Source: Chloracidobacterium sp.
Lineage (GTDB): Bacteria > Acidobacteriota > Blastocatellia > Pyrinomonadales > Pyrinomonadaceae
DNA: 64,000 nucleotides
Assembly (NCBI GenBank): GCA_016720705.1
Contig: JADKKB010000001.1
Span: 62,001-126,000, forward strand
Reading direction: 5' to 3'
Shown: positions 34,742 to 43,305 of the stretch, piece by piece
How positions within the stretch are numbered: position 1 is the first letter of the stretch
Layout: each line of letters starts with the position of its first letter
Position numbers and translations under genes: made by a program
The notes under the pieces: generated by a model
Told to the model about the DNA's origin: nothing
The model's database searches: none
The model's input: the letters and a program-made list of their open reading frames with translations, nothing else

Positions 34742-35182
34742 ATGGGTGCACAAGTGGGCGGAGCCCAGGAATATAACTCAGATATCAACGTCACTCCGAT
34801 GGTTGATGTTATGTTGGTGCTCTTGATCATTTTTATGATCGTCACACCGCTGCTACAGCAGGGTGTATCGGTCAACTTGCCCCGCGATATGATCAGTCCG
34901 GATGAGGATGGTGATATCGCAAAGGATTCGTCGGTCATTATTGCTATACCCGATAATAATAATTTTTATATCGGTAAGGAACAGTACCCGATCGACGCTC
35001 TGGGGGATGTGATCAAAAAGCGTATGGAAGGCAAGACGCCTGAAAAGCGCATTGTTTACATTAAGAGTGGGGTAGATGTCGAGTACGGCCGGGTCGTACA
35101 GGCGATCGATACCATTCGTAAACAGGACATCGACAAGATCGGATTGGTCGCTGATAAGAAAAAGGGCGAACCAAAGAAATAG
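34742..35182 (+). CDS. exbD: ExbD/TolR-family protein 1
   Basis: 146 residues. The single span contains the proton-carrying Asp (DINVTPMVDVMLVLLIIFMI), followed by a periplasmic domain ending VQAIDTIRKQDIDKIGLV. It starts 41 bp after exbB. It is shorter than the second copy and differs from it through the periplasmic domain, so the pair may form a heterodimer. Confidence 0.94.
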   Translation: MGAQVGGAQEYNSDINVTPMVDVMLVLLIIFMIVTPLLQQGVSVNLPRDMISPDEDGDIAKDSSVIIAIPDNNNFYIGKEQYPIDALGDVIKKRMEGKTPEKRIVYIKSGVDVEYGRVVQAIDTIRKQDIDKIGLVADKKKGEPKK

Positions 35183-35192
35183 AGAAGTTTCG

Positions 35193-35214
35193 CGGGCCCG
35201 GCCTACCGGGCCCG
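35193..35214 (+). other. GC-only hairpin between the two exbD genes
   Basis: CGGGCCCGG (35193-35201), CCTA loop, CCGGGCCCG (35206-35214): nine consecutive G-C pairs with a tetraloop and no T run. It occupies most of the 51-bp gap. Confidence 0.75.
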
Positions 35215-35233
35215 GCGAATCAATTACAAAGTT

Positions 35234-35710
35234 ATGGGAATGTCTAGCGGCGGAGGCTCAGGTGAGGCCAAGCCAACAATTAACGTTACACCTTTGATCG
35301 ACGTTCTTCTCGTGCTTCTGATCATTTTTATGGTCATCACGCCGTTAAAACCGAGCCGTTTTGAGGCAAAGGTTCCGGCGGAACCGAAAGACCAGCCACA
35401 GGCCAACGTCAAGCCAAATCCGCTGACGCTGGTGGTTGCGATCAACAAGGACACCAAGGCCGTAACGCTGAACAATGAACCGTTCGGCAATGTTACGGAT
35501 ACCGAAAAGCTGACAGATAAACTTAAGGAGATCTTTAAGCAACGCGAAGATAACGGCGTGTTGCGTGAGGGTTCTAACGAAGTTGAGAAAACGCTTTTCA
35601 TTAAGAGTCCCAAAAGCGTCCGATATGGTGACGTGGTAAGGGTTATCGACGCAGCTAAATGGGCCGGCGCAACGCCGATCGGCCTACAGGTCGACGATTT
35701 AACAGATTAA
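35234..35710 (+). CDS. exbD: ExbD/TolR-family protein 2
   Basis: 158 residues. Span with the conserved Asp (TINVTPLIDVLLVLLIIFMV), then a periplasmic domain with KTLFIKSPKSVRYGDVVRVID. It follows the first exbD after a very stable hairpin, which could set the ratio of the two. Paired exbD genes occur in several phyla with TonB or Tol systems. It is the last recognisable Exb gene. Confidence 0.94.
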   Translation: MGMSSGGGSGEAKPTINVTPLIDVLLVLLIIFMVITPLKPSRFEAKVPAEPKDQPQANVKPNPLTLVVAINKDTKAVTLNNEPFGNVTDTEKLTDKLKEIFKQREDNGVLREGSNEVEKTLFIKSPKSVRYGDVVRVIDAAKWAGATPIGLQVDDLTD

Positions 35711-35782
35711 TATTCTTGGCACTGTTTTTCTGCGAGCTTAACGCTGCAAAGAAATGCCGTGCTGAATGGTGGATGGAGTCAA

Positions 35783-36841
35783 ATGATGAGATTCTCTCGT
35801 TTCGGGTTGTTACTAATAATAACAGTTTCCGTATTCATTGGAGCGAATTGCTCTTATTACAACCGGGTTATTGCCCGAAAGAATTTGGTCGACGGTGCCA
35901 AGGCCTATAAGGACCGTAAATTTGGCGAAGCTGAAAAGCTTTTCAGATACGCGGCGTCGAAAGATCCTAATGGCGAGACGGTCGAGGGCAGGACTGCACA
36001 GCTTTCACTCGCTCGGACCTTGCACTCGATCTACATCGGTAACCGTAGTGACAAGAGTAAGGCCGAAGAGGCCTTAGCTGAGTACAAAAAGAGCCTTCCG
36101 CTCTCGCTGAAGGACCTCAAAGATACTTCTGCGGCTTACAATGCGAATAAAACTGCCGAGGATGTCCTGCGAAAGTACCTTGCATCGCTTTCGAACGTGA
36201 ATAGTACGACTAGTGCCATTGCGAGTTTGTATGACAATCTCGCTCAGCCTGATAAGGCTAAAGAATGGCAGACGGAGGTGTCCAATAGTGCAGATTACCC
36301 GGTCACCGCACGAGCTCGGGCTCTGAGTTCGTTGACGGCCAAGATGAATACGTGTGCTAATGACATTACGGACACGGAAGCGACCAAAAAGACCATTAAG
36401 AAGGATGGCAAGGACGCTTACCAATTCGTAAAGCCAGCGAACGCCGAGGACTTTTCGAAACTGAAGGAGTGTGTCGCCGAGGGTAACCGATTGATCGACC
36501 AAGCGGTCGCGATCGAGCCCGACGATGTTAAGAATTCGGCAACCTTGAACGTGGCAACACTTTCGGATGCACAACTCGCACTTAACGTTGAGGTCTTCAA
36601 GGTTTTCGAATCGACACGTTCTTACAAAGCCAGTTTGCTGGTCCAGGCTATGCGTTTAGCTGAAATGGAAGGCAACGCGACGCTTCACGACTCATTGAAG
36701 ACAGAAGCGGACGCCGCTAAGACTAAATTCCAGGAACTTAGCGACATCGGCAAGAAAATGCAGGCCGAGTCTGAGGCACGTGCCGCAGCAAAGGAAGCAG
36801 CCGAGAAGAAGAACGCGAACAGCAACGCTAATAAGAAGTAG
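35783..36841 (+). CDS. Exported TPR-like protein downstream of exbD
   Basis: 352 residues from ATG 35783, which has GGATGGAG upstream; a GTG at 35759 would add eight residues. A hydrophobic N-terminus (FGLLLIITVSVFIGANC) could be a lipoprotein signal, but GANC is a poor lipobox, so ordinary export or anchoring is also possible. The mature part is helical with TPR-like features (LVDGAKAYKDRKFGEAEKLFRYAASKDP; AEEALAEYKKSLPLS). The last about 40 residues are Lys/Ala/Glu-rich and end NANSNANKK. It may belong to the Exb operon (72 bp after exbD) and ends in a terminator. The function is unknown. Confidence 0.75.
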   Translation: MMRFSRFGLLLIITVSVFIGANCSYYNRVIARKNLVDGAKAYKDRKFGEAEKLFRYAASKDPNGETVEGRTAQLSLARTLHSIYIGNRSDKSKAEEALAEYKKSLPLSLKDLKDTSAAYNANKTAEDVLRKYLASLSNVNSTTSAIASLYDNLAQPDKAKEWQTEVSNSADYPVTARARALSSLTAKMNTCANDITDTEATKKTIKKDGKDAYQFVKPANAEDFSKLKECVAEGNRLIDQAVAIEPDDVKNSATLNVATLSDAQLALNVEVFKVFESTRSYKASLLVQAMRLAEMEGNATLHDSLKTEADAAKTKFQELSDIGKKMQAESEARAAAKEAAEKKNANSNANKK

Positions 36842-36863
36842 ATCGATATTTCTTTCCAACCTT

Positions 36864-36906
36864 GGTGATGCTCATTTATAATTAAGTGGGCATCACCATT
36901 TTTCTT
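36864..36906 (+). terminator. Intrinsic terminator after the tonB-exb operon
   Basis: GGTGATGC (36864-36871) pairs with GCATCACC (36890-36897), extended inward by weaker pairs, followed by ATTTTTCTTTTT. Confidence 0.88.
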
Positions 36907-36975
36907 TTTGTGGGTAAGGTTTTCTAAATTTGGGTTGTTCGGTTGGATTTGGCGAACTGACGAAAGTCGATAATT

Positions 36976-39183
36976 ATGATCAGGATCGAAGACGTCATAA
37001 AAAAGGTGACAGACAATCGGCCGCTTGCCGATGTCGATCTTATCCGCCGCGCCTATCTTTTTTCGGCTCTCCATCATCGTGGACAAACCCGTGCCTCAGG
37101 CGAACCGTACTTGGTGCATCCGCTTGAGGTAGCCGAGATCCTTGCTGATATGCGTCTTGATGAGGTCAGCGTCTCGACCGGATTGCTACACGATGTCGTC
37201 GAAGACACGCTTGTCGATCTCGATACCATCCGCTCCTATTTTGGGGATGAGATAACGCTTTTGGTCGACGGTCTGACCAAGATCGCCCAGATCAGTAGCC
37301 TTTCCAAAGAAAAGCAGCAGGCGGAGAACGTCCGAAAGATGGTCTTAGCTATGATCACCGACGTTCGGGTCGTTTTGATCAAGCTTGCCGATCGGCTGCA
37401 TAATATGCGGACAATGCAGTTTCTGAAGCCGGAGAAGCGAGCTCGAATATCCCAGGAGACTTTGGATATATATGCTCCGATCGCTCATCGGCTCGGTATG
37501 GGTAAGATGCGGAGCGAGCTCGAGGACCTGTCGTTTCAAAACTTATACCCCGACGAGTATAAAAAGCTCGCCAAAGAAGTTGATGCAAGACGGCCGGAAT
37601 TAGAGTCCGCACTGCATCATATCCGCGAAACTATTGCTCAAAAACTCACAGAGTATGACGTCCCATTCGTCGCTGTCGAGGGACGCGTAAAGCGTCTCTA
37701 TTCGCTCTGGAAGAAATTAAAGAAGCAAAAGATACGCATCGAGCAGGTTTACGATCTCATCGCCGCTCGTATCATCACGCCGAATGACCGCAAATACTGT
37801 TATTTGGCACTTAGCGTAATTCATGACGGTTGGACGCCCGTCCCTGAGCGTTTCAAGGACTGGATCGGTGTGCCGCGCGACAATCTGTACCAGTCGCTCC
37901 ACACATCGGTCATCGGCGACGGCGGCGTACCCTTCGAAGTGCAGATACGTACGCAGGAAATGCACTTGGTGGCGGAAGAGGGCGTCGCTGCGCACTGGAA
38001 GTATAAAGAGAGTAGCCTAGGTACCCATAAGGACGACGACACCCTTGACGAGCTCCGGAGGACGGTAGAAAAGCTCCTTCTGCCACTGGTTGAGACCAAT
38101 GAGGAAAACGAAGACTCCGAAGACTTTATCGAATCATTAAAACTCGACCTATTTCCCAAGGATGTCTATGCCTTTACGCCGATGGGCAAGGTCATTCAAC
38201 TGCCTCGGGGAGCGACGCCTCTGGACTTCGCGTATGCCATTCACTCGGGCGTGGGAGACAAATGCACCGGCGCGAAGATCAATGGGCGTATCGTTCCGCT
38301 GCGGACCGAACTCCAAAACGGCGACATGGTTGAGATCCTCACGACGCAGAACGCAAAGCCGACGCGGGATTGGCTTAATCACGTTGTCACGTCCAAGGCT
38401 CGCAGTCGTATTCGACATTGGATCACGCAACAGCAACGTGAGGAGTCCGTCGAGATCGGCCGAAAGCTACTGGAAAAAGAAGCAGATCGTTTTCGCCTGG
38501 CGCCAAAGAAGTTTCTAACCAACGATTCTGAGATGACCCGGATCGCGAACGAATACGGACTAAGTCGTCCGGAGGACCTTCTGGCCTCGGTGGGGTACGG
38601 CAAAGTGCTGCCGCGCAACATCATTGCAAAATTCCTTGGCGCCGAGAAATTTGATGAGCTCGACCCGGAAAAGAAAAAAGACACACGCATCTCAAACGGC
38701 GTAAAAGCGGTAAAGAAATTTATCGGACTCGGCGAAGACGCGATCGTCGTAAAGGGTGTCGATAATCTACTTACATCTCGTGCCAAATGCTGTAATCCGC
38801 TCCGCGGCGAAGACATCGTGGGCTACATATCGCTCGGAAAGGGCATCGTGGTCCATAACAAACGCTGTAAGAATATGGGTCACCTGATGGTCAATAAAGA
38901 GCGAATTGTCGAGGTCGAATGGGCACGCAGCGAGCAGAGCGAAAAACAGTCCGTGCAATTGCTGGTAACGACCGAAAACCGCACCGGAATGCTGGCCGGC
39001 ATTACCAACGCGATCGCGGATATTAAGACGGGAATTCGCGATGCCCGGGCTAATGTTTCAAAGGACGACATTGGATTGGTCGAAGTGACGGTCGAGGTAT
39101 TTGACAAAAAGCACCTCGACAAGGTCATTGGTGCGATCGGACACGTTCCGGGTGTGATCGCCGTCGAGCGGATAAACTCCTAA
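36976..39183 (+). CDS. rel: Bifunctional (p)ppGpp synthetase/hydrolase (Rel/SpoT)
   Basis: 735 residues. The HD hydrolase domain is intact (HHRGQTRASGEPYLVHP, LLHDVVEDT), as is the synthetase domain (YDLIAARII, VPERFKDWIGVPRDNLYQSLHT, QIRTQEMHLVAEEGVAAHWKYKE). RFKD is the basic motif of bifunctional enzymes. TGS (about 385-450), the Cys-containing zinc-finger region (TSRAKCCNPLRGEDIVG) and a C-terminal ACT domain follow. It sets (p)ppGpp levels in the stringent response. As it is the only such gene in view, it probably does both reactions. Confidence 0.96.
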   Translation: MIRIEDVIKKVTDNRPLADVDLIRRAYLFSALHHRGQTRASGEPYLVHPLEVAEILADMRLDEVSVSTGLLHDVVEDTLVDLDTIRSYFGDEITLLVDGLTKIAQISSLSKEKQQAENVRKMVLAMITDVRVVLIKLADRLHNMRTMQFLKPEKRARISQETLDIYAPIAHRLGMGKMRSELEDLSFQNLYPDEYKKLAKEVDARRPELESALHHIRETIAQKLTEYDVPFVAVEGRVKRLYSLWKKLKKQKIRIEQVYDLIAARIITPNDRKYCYLALSVIHDGWTPVPERFKDWIGVPRDNLYQSLHTSVIGDGGVPFEVQIRTQEMHLVAEEGVAAHWKYKESSLGTHKDDDTLDELRRTVEKLLLPLVETNEENEDSEDFIESLKLDLFPKDVYAFTPMGKVIQLPRGATPLDFAYAIHSGVGDKCTGAKINGRIVPLRTELQNGDMVEILTTQNAKPTRDWLNHVVTSKARSRIRHWITQQQREESVEIGRKLLEKEADRFRLAPKKFLTNDSEMTRIANEYGLSRPEDLLASVGYGKVLPRNIIAKFLGAEKFDELDPEKKKDTRISNGVKAVKKFIGLGEDAIVVKGVDNLLTSRAKCCNPLRGEDIVGYISLGKGIVVHNKRCKNMGHLMVNKERIVEVEWARSEQSEKQSVQLLVTTENRTGMLAGITNAIADIKTGIRDARANVSKDDIGLVEVTVEVFDKKHLDKVIGAIGHVPGVIAVERINS

Positions 39184-39282
39184 ACCCATACCTTTTCACG
39201 CCATTCTACTTTCCTTTTTCTACATAATTTGCTAGAATTCGCCTTTTGCTTAAGGAAGATTTTTGCAGGGAATTGTGAACAA

Positions 39283-39663
39283 ATGAAAGAAATTATCTCG
39301 ACCGAAAATGCTCCGGGAGCCATCGGGCCTTATTCGCAGGCGATAAAGACGGGCAATATGGTATTTTGTTCGGGCCAGATACCGATCGACCCGGCAACGG
39401 GGAACTTCGTTTCCGAAAATATCATTGAGCAGACGGAACAGGTCTTGAAAAATCTTTCGGCAGTCCTCGAGGCAGCCGGATCGAGCCTCGACGGCGTTGT
39501 TAAAACTACGGTGTTTTTAGCGGATATGAATGATTTCGCCGCGATGAACGAAGTTTACGGCAAATATTTTGACGCGAACAAACCGGCCCGAGCCACAGTT
39601 CAAGCGGCACGTTTGCCGAGGGATGCCCGGGTCGAGATCGACTGTATAGCGTTAGTTGGGTAA
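39283..39663 (+). CDS. ridA: RidA-family enamine/imine deaminase
   Basis: 126 residues from ATG 39283, matching the usual family length; an in-frame start at 39229 would add 18 atypical residues. Motifs: APGAIGPYSQAIKTGNMVFCSGQIP, and the C-terminal PARATVQAARLPRDARVEIDC with the substrate-binding Arg. RidA removes reactive 2-aminoacrylate-type intermediates made by PLP enzymes; a threonine/serine dehydratase that would make them is encoded at 55273. Confidence 0.94.
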   Translation: MKEIISTENAPGAIGPYSQAIKTGNMVFCSGQIPIDPATGNFVSENIIEQTEQVLKNLSAVLEAAGSSLDGVVKTTVFLADMNDFAAMNEVYGKYFDANKPARATVQAARLPRDARVEIDCIALVG

Positions 39664-39664
39664 T

Positions 39665-39701
39665 AGAAAAGCCAGACGCCGATTTTACATCGCCGTCTGG
39701 C
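39665..39701 (-). terminator. Intrinsic terminator of rpmB
   Basis: GCCAGACG (39671-39678) pairs with CGTCTGGC (39694-39701). On the minus strand TTTTCTATT follows, so it serves rpmB; it also lies at the end of ridA. Confidence 0.8.
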
Positions 39702-39731
39702 AACCCAAAGAGTTAACACAAACTCAAATAC

Positions 39732-39926
39732 TTACGCAGCCTTGATGATCTTTCCCGATTTAATGCATCGGGTACAAACCTTAGCCCGACCGTTGCCGCC
39801 AGCAGGGAGCTGGACACGGACAGATTGAAGATTCGGGTTAAATCGTCGTCGCGTCTTGTTATTAGCGTGTGATACGTTGTTTCCAAATTGCGGACCTTTT
39901 CCGCATACGTCGCAGCGTTTAGCCAT
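39732..39926 (-). CDS. rpmB: 50S ribosomal protein L28
   Basis: 64 residues: MAKRCDVCGKGPQFGNNVSHANNKTRRRF is the L28 start, with C5 and C8 of a partial zinc site, ending in VCTRCIKSG with a second CX2C. Thus all four cysteines of the zinc-binding form of L28 are kept. A GGAGG ribosome-binding site precedes the ATG. It is transcribed alone and ends in its own terminator. Confidence 0.97.
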   Translation of the reverse strand: MAKRCDVCGKGPQFGNNVSHANNKTRRRFNPNLQSVRVQLPAGGNGRAKVCTRCIKSGKIIKAA

Positions 39927-40015
39927 AATATTATTGCCTCCGATAAATAGTACGAGGTACTAAGAAGAGTTTTTGTTAAAACTCAAAAATAGATTTTATA
40001 TCAAATTGGACCAGG

Positions 40016-40021
40016 TATAGT
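40016..40021 (+). promoter_or_regulatory. -10 element TATAGT six bases before the start codon
   Basis: TATAGT is followed by six bases and the ATG at 40028, the same spacing as in front of the cytochrome gene at 10531. A leaderless transcript is possible. No good -35 box is seen. Confidence 0.35.
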
Positions 40022-40027
40022 CAAGTT

Positions 40028-41317
40028 ATGCAACAGATCGATAAGTTGAAAGGAGTAAGAGCCACAGTGCAAAACAAATTTGTTAAGTATTCGACCGCAG
40101 CCGCAATCGGCGTTTTTGCTGCGTTTTTTGCCGCATGCGGCGGCCCGGCCGCCAATGTAGCGACCGGTGGGGTTGACCCAAATGAGACAGCCGCAACCGT
40201 AAATGGCAAGGTCATAAAAATGGAAGAGGTCGACCGTGCGGTGAAACAGCAGGCTCAGGGACAGGAAAGCAAATTGTCACCGCTTGAGCTCGCCGGTGCA
40301 CGCCTTCAGGTTCTTCAGAACTTGGTGGAGCAGGAAGTAATGTTCCAAAAGGCCGAAAAAGAAGCCACCGTCCCAACGGACGAAGAAGTTTCGGCTGAGG
40401 TCAACAAACAAAAAGTCGAAAGCCGTCTCTCGGCCGAAGAGTTTGATAAACAGATGACCGCCGCGGGGCTCAACGAAGTAGCATTTCGCGAGTCGATCAA
40501 GAAAGGCCTCGCGATCAAGAAGCTCGTTGATAAGGTCACCGGCCGGATCGAAGTTCCGAAAGACAAGGAGATCACCGATTTCTTTGCCGGCAACTCCGAT
40601 CTTTTTGTTAAAAAGCGAGGTGTAAGGCTTGCCGCTATCATTATCGATCCTTCAAACAGCGGGCAGGGCGACACGACGACAAACGACGCCGAAGCCAACG
40701 TCAAGATCAAAGAGATCCTGACCAAGCTTTCACAACCCGGCAGCGATTTTGCCTCACTCGCTCGCGAATACAGCGAGGATCCGAGCAAATTGCAGGGCGG
40801 AGACCTTGGGTATATCAGCGAAGAGGACCTCAAGACCAACTTCGGTGCTCAGAATGCGGCAGGATTTATGAGCCCGCAGTTCAACGTCGGCGGCGTTACG
40901 AATGTTATTCCGCTCAACGGTAAAGGGTATATCTTCAAGCTCCAGGAGCGCATTGAGAAGGAAGAGACCCAGACGATCGAAAGTCCGGGTGTTCGTCAAC
41001 AGATCAATGACCTTCTGGTAAACAACCGCAAGCAGTTGCTTGCAGCCTCGTATCAGGCAATTGCGATGAACGAAGCGAAGATCGACAACCTGCTGGCTAA
41101 GAAAGTGGTGAACAATCCGAACGAGCTCAGCGGAGCACGTCCGGCAGGTTCGTCCACACCGGCGGCAAATGCCAACACCGCGGCAGCGAACGCTAACACG
41201 CCGCCAGCCGCAAATATGAATACTGCGGCAAACACGAATGCGAATGCCAAACCTGCGGCCAACGCTCCGGCAAAACCCGAAGCAAAGCCCTCGGCAAACG
41301 CCCCGGCGAACAAGTAG
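40028..41317 (+). CDS. Parvulin-type peptidyl-prolyl isomerase lipoprotein (PrsA/SurA-like)
   Basis: 429 residues. The signal peptide ends in a lipobox (FFAAC, Cys38), so it should be lipidated. A SurA/PrsA N-terminal chaperone domain (about 55-185) precedes a PpiC domain (about 195-305, RGVRLAAIIID ... FASLAREYSEDPSKLQGGDLGYIS). After it comes a C-terminal helix and then a tail of about 60 residues made almost only of Ala, Asn, Pro and Lys (ANTNANAKPAANAPAK). It would assist folding of exported proteins. A second ATG with upstream AAGGAG (40049 region) is not visible as a better start; the leaderless -10 supports ATG 40028. Confidence 0.9.
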   Translation: MQQIDKLKGVRATVQNKFVKYSTAAAIGVFAAFFAACGGPAANVATGGVDPNETAATVNGKVIKMEEVDRAVKQQAQGQESKLSPLELAGARLQVLQNLVEQEVMFQKAEKEATVPTDEEVSAEVNKQKVESRLSAEEFDKQMTAAGLNEVAFRESIKKGLAIKKLVDKVTGRIEVPKDKEITDFFAGNSDLFVKKRGVRLAAIIIDPSNSGQGDTTTNDAEANVKIKEILTKLSQPGSDFASLAREYSEDPSKLQGGDLGYISEEDLKTNFGAQNAAGFMSPQFNVGGVTNVIPLNGKGYIFKLQERIEKEETQTIESPGVRQQINDLLVNNRKQLLAASYQAIAMNEAKIDNLLAKKVVNNPNELSGARPAGSSTPAANANTAAANANTPPAANMNTAANTNANAKPAANAPAKPEAKPSANAPANK

Positions 41318-41344
41318 TTCTACGTGTGTTCGATCGATCAAGGT

Positions 41345-41379
41345 AAAAGGCAAAGTACTTTTTTGCCTTTTGCCTTTTT
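41345..41379 (+). terminator. Intrinsic terminator
   Basis: AAAAGGCAAA (41345-41354) pairs with TTTGCCTTTT (41362-41371), followed by GCC and five T. The A/T-rich flanks make it usable mainly on the plus strand. Confidence 0.75.
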
Positions 41380-41403
41380 CAATTTGAAACGGATCACTGA
41401 CAG

Positions 41404-43305
41404 ATGTTATTTAGAATCAACAACGCGTGGAAATCGTACGGCGGAAACGAGATACTCAAGGGTGTCTCGTTTCAGGTGAATCCGTCTGAAAAGGTCGGGT
41501 TGGTCGGTCGTAACGGAGCCGGTAAGACCACCGTGTTTCGGCTCATCACCGGTCAGGAAGCACCCGACGAGGGCGAAGTCATAAAGATGAACGGCCTGAC
41601 CCTCGGACTCCTCGATCAGCACGTCGATTTTGGAAACGCCGAGACCGTGCATACGGCTGCCCTATCGGCATTTAAGGAAATTCACGACATCGAGGCCGAA
41701 ATGCGGCAACTCGAGAAGCAGATGGAAACGGACCATTCCGACGCGGTTCTCGAACGGTACGCCGACCTTCAGACGGCATTCGAGCACGCGGATGGATTTT
41801 CATACGCTGCCAGGGCTGAGGCCGTTCTGCTTGGGATGGGCTTTCCGTCCGAAAAGTGGGCTGATGATGTACGCACATTGTCCGGCGGCCAAAAGAACCG
41901 TCTGGGGATGGTTCGGCTTCTGCTATCGAATTCGGATGTGTTGCTGTTGGACGAACCGACCAATCATCTCGACACGGACGCAGTCGAATGGCTCGAGGAG
42001 TTTCTGAAGTCATACGACAAAACCTATGTGGTCGTAAGCCACGATCGCTACTTTCTCGACCGAACCACCAATCGAGTGATCGAGATCGATCGGGGCGTCG
42101 CTGTCACTTATAAGGGCAATTACTCGAAGTATCTCGAAGAACGTGAGCTTAGACGTGAACAGCAACTGCGCGAATACGAGAATCAACAAGCGCTTATCAA
42201 CAAAACTCAGGAATTTATTCGCCGCAATCTTGAGGGGCAAAAGACCAAGCAGGCCAAATCCCGCCGTACGCTGCTCGCAAGGATGGATCGTATCGAGGCC
42301 GTCACGAGTGAGAAATCCGGCGGCAATTTCGGTCTAAGACAGGTCGAGCGAACCGGCAACAATGTGCTGACGGCCGAGGACCTGACCATTGGTTACGAAA
42401 ATAAAGTTTTGGCGACAAAGCTAAATTTCTCGTTACATCGCGGAGACGCTCTCGGCATTATCGGCGGCAACGGGACGGGAAAGACTACTCTGATCAAGAC
42501 GATCCTGGGAAATATTCGCGAATTGGACGGAAAGATCCATTGGGGCACCAAGACCAACATTGGTTATTACTCGCAAAATCTCGAGGGCCTCGAACCGCGA
42601 AATGAAGTCGTACAGGAACTAAGACGGGTCGCCCCGATGGCTGATAACAACACACTTCGTGGTTTTCTGGCTAAGTTTTTGTTTTTGGGCGAAGACGTCT
42701 TCAAGCCTGTTTCGGCCTTGTCGGGCGGTGAGAAGGGAAGGCTCGCTCTCGCAAAACTCATATACTCTCAAAAAAATGTCTTGATACTCGATGAGCCGAC
42801 TAACCACCTCGATATCCCGTCTCGCGAATCGCTCGAAAACGCACTTGAGGAGTACGACGGTACGATCATCGTCGTGAGCCACGACCGCTTCTTTTTAGAT
42901 AAGATCGCCAGTCAAATGTTGAGTTTTGAGCCGGACGGCCGCGTGCTCGATTTTGCCGGAAACTATACTGAGTTTCACGATTGGAAACTAAATAGTACAC
43001 CGGCCATATCTGCCGCGGTTTCCAAGAACGGCAATGCGGGACGCTCGCAATCATCTGAATCCTCGACGACATCGACCCTCTCAAAGAATCAGCGTAACGA
43101 ACTCGAAAAGCGGATTCGGGTGATCGAAACTGAGATCCCGGCACTTGAACTCGAGGCATCCAAGCTTACTTCGACGATCGCCTTGCCAAAGGTTGCCGCG
43201 GATTACGGCAAATTGGCCGAGGCCACAGAAAAACTGACCACTATCGAAGCCCGTATTCAGGCTCTATATGATGAATGGTCAGTGGCGGCCGATCAATTAA
43301 GGTGA
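41404..43305 (+). CDS. ABC-F family ATPase (Uup/YdiF-like)
   Basis: 633 residues, soluble, with two ABC domains. The first has GRNGAGKTT, signature LSGGQKNRLGMV and DEPTNHLD; the second GGNGTGKTT, LSGGEKGRLALAKL and DEPTNHLD. The interdomain linker (about 240-310, rich in Arg/Glu/Gln) is the P-site tRNA interaction motif of this family. A C-terminal coiled coil (about 555-633) resembles the Uup/Ydif extension. Such proteins bind the ribosome to rescue stalled or structured translation, or confer resistance. Its stop codon abuts that of guaB with no spacer. Confidence 0.92.
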   Translation: MLFRINNAWKSYGGNEILKGVSFQVNPSEKVGLVGRNGAGKTTVFRLITGQEAPDEGEVIKMNGLTLGLLDQHVDFGNAETVHTAALSAFKEIHDIEAEMRQLEKQMETDHSDAVLERYADLQTAFEHADGFSYAARAEAVLLGMGFPSEKWADDVRTLSGGQKNRLGMVRLLLSNSDVLLLDEPTNHLDTDAVEWLEEFLKSYDKTYVVVSHDRYFLDRTTNRVIEIDRGVAVTYKGNYSKYLEERELRREQQLREYENQQALINKTQEFIRRNLEGQKTKQAKSRRTLLARMDRIEAVTSEKSGGNFGLRQVERTGNNVLTAEDLTIGYENKVLATKLNFSLHRGDALGIIGGNGTGKTTLIKTILGNIRELDGKIHWGTKTNIGYYSQNLEGLEPRNEVVQELRRVAPMADNNTLRGFLAKFLFLGEDVFKPVSALSGGEKGRLALAKLIYSQKNVLILDEPTNHLDIPSRESLENALEEYDGTIIVVSHDRFFLDKIASQMLSFEPDGRVLDFAGNYTEFHDWKLNSTPAISAAVSKNGNAGRSQSSESSTTSTLSKNQRNELEKRIRVIETEIPALELEASKLTSTIALPKVAADYGKLAEATEKLTTIEARIQALYDEWSVAADQLR

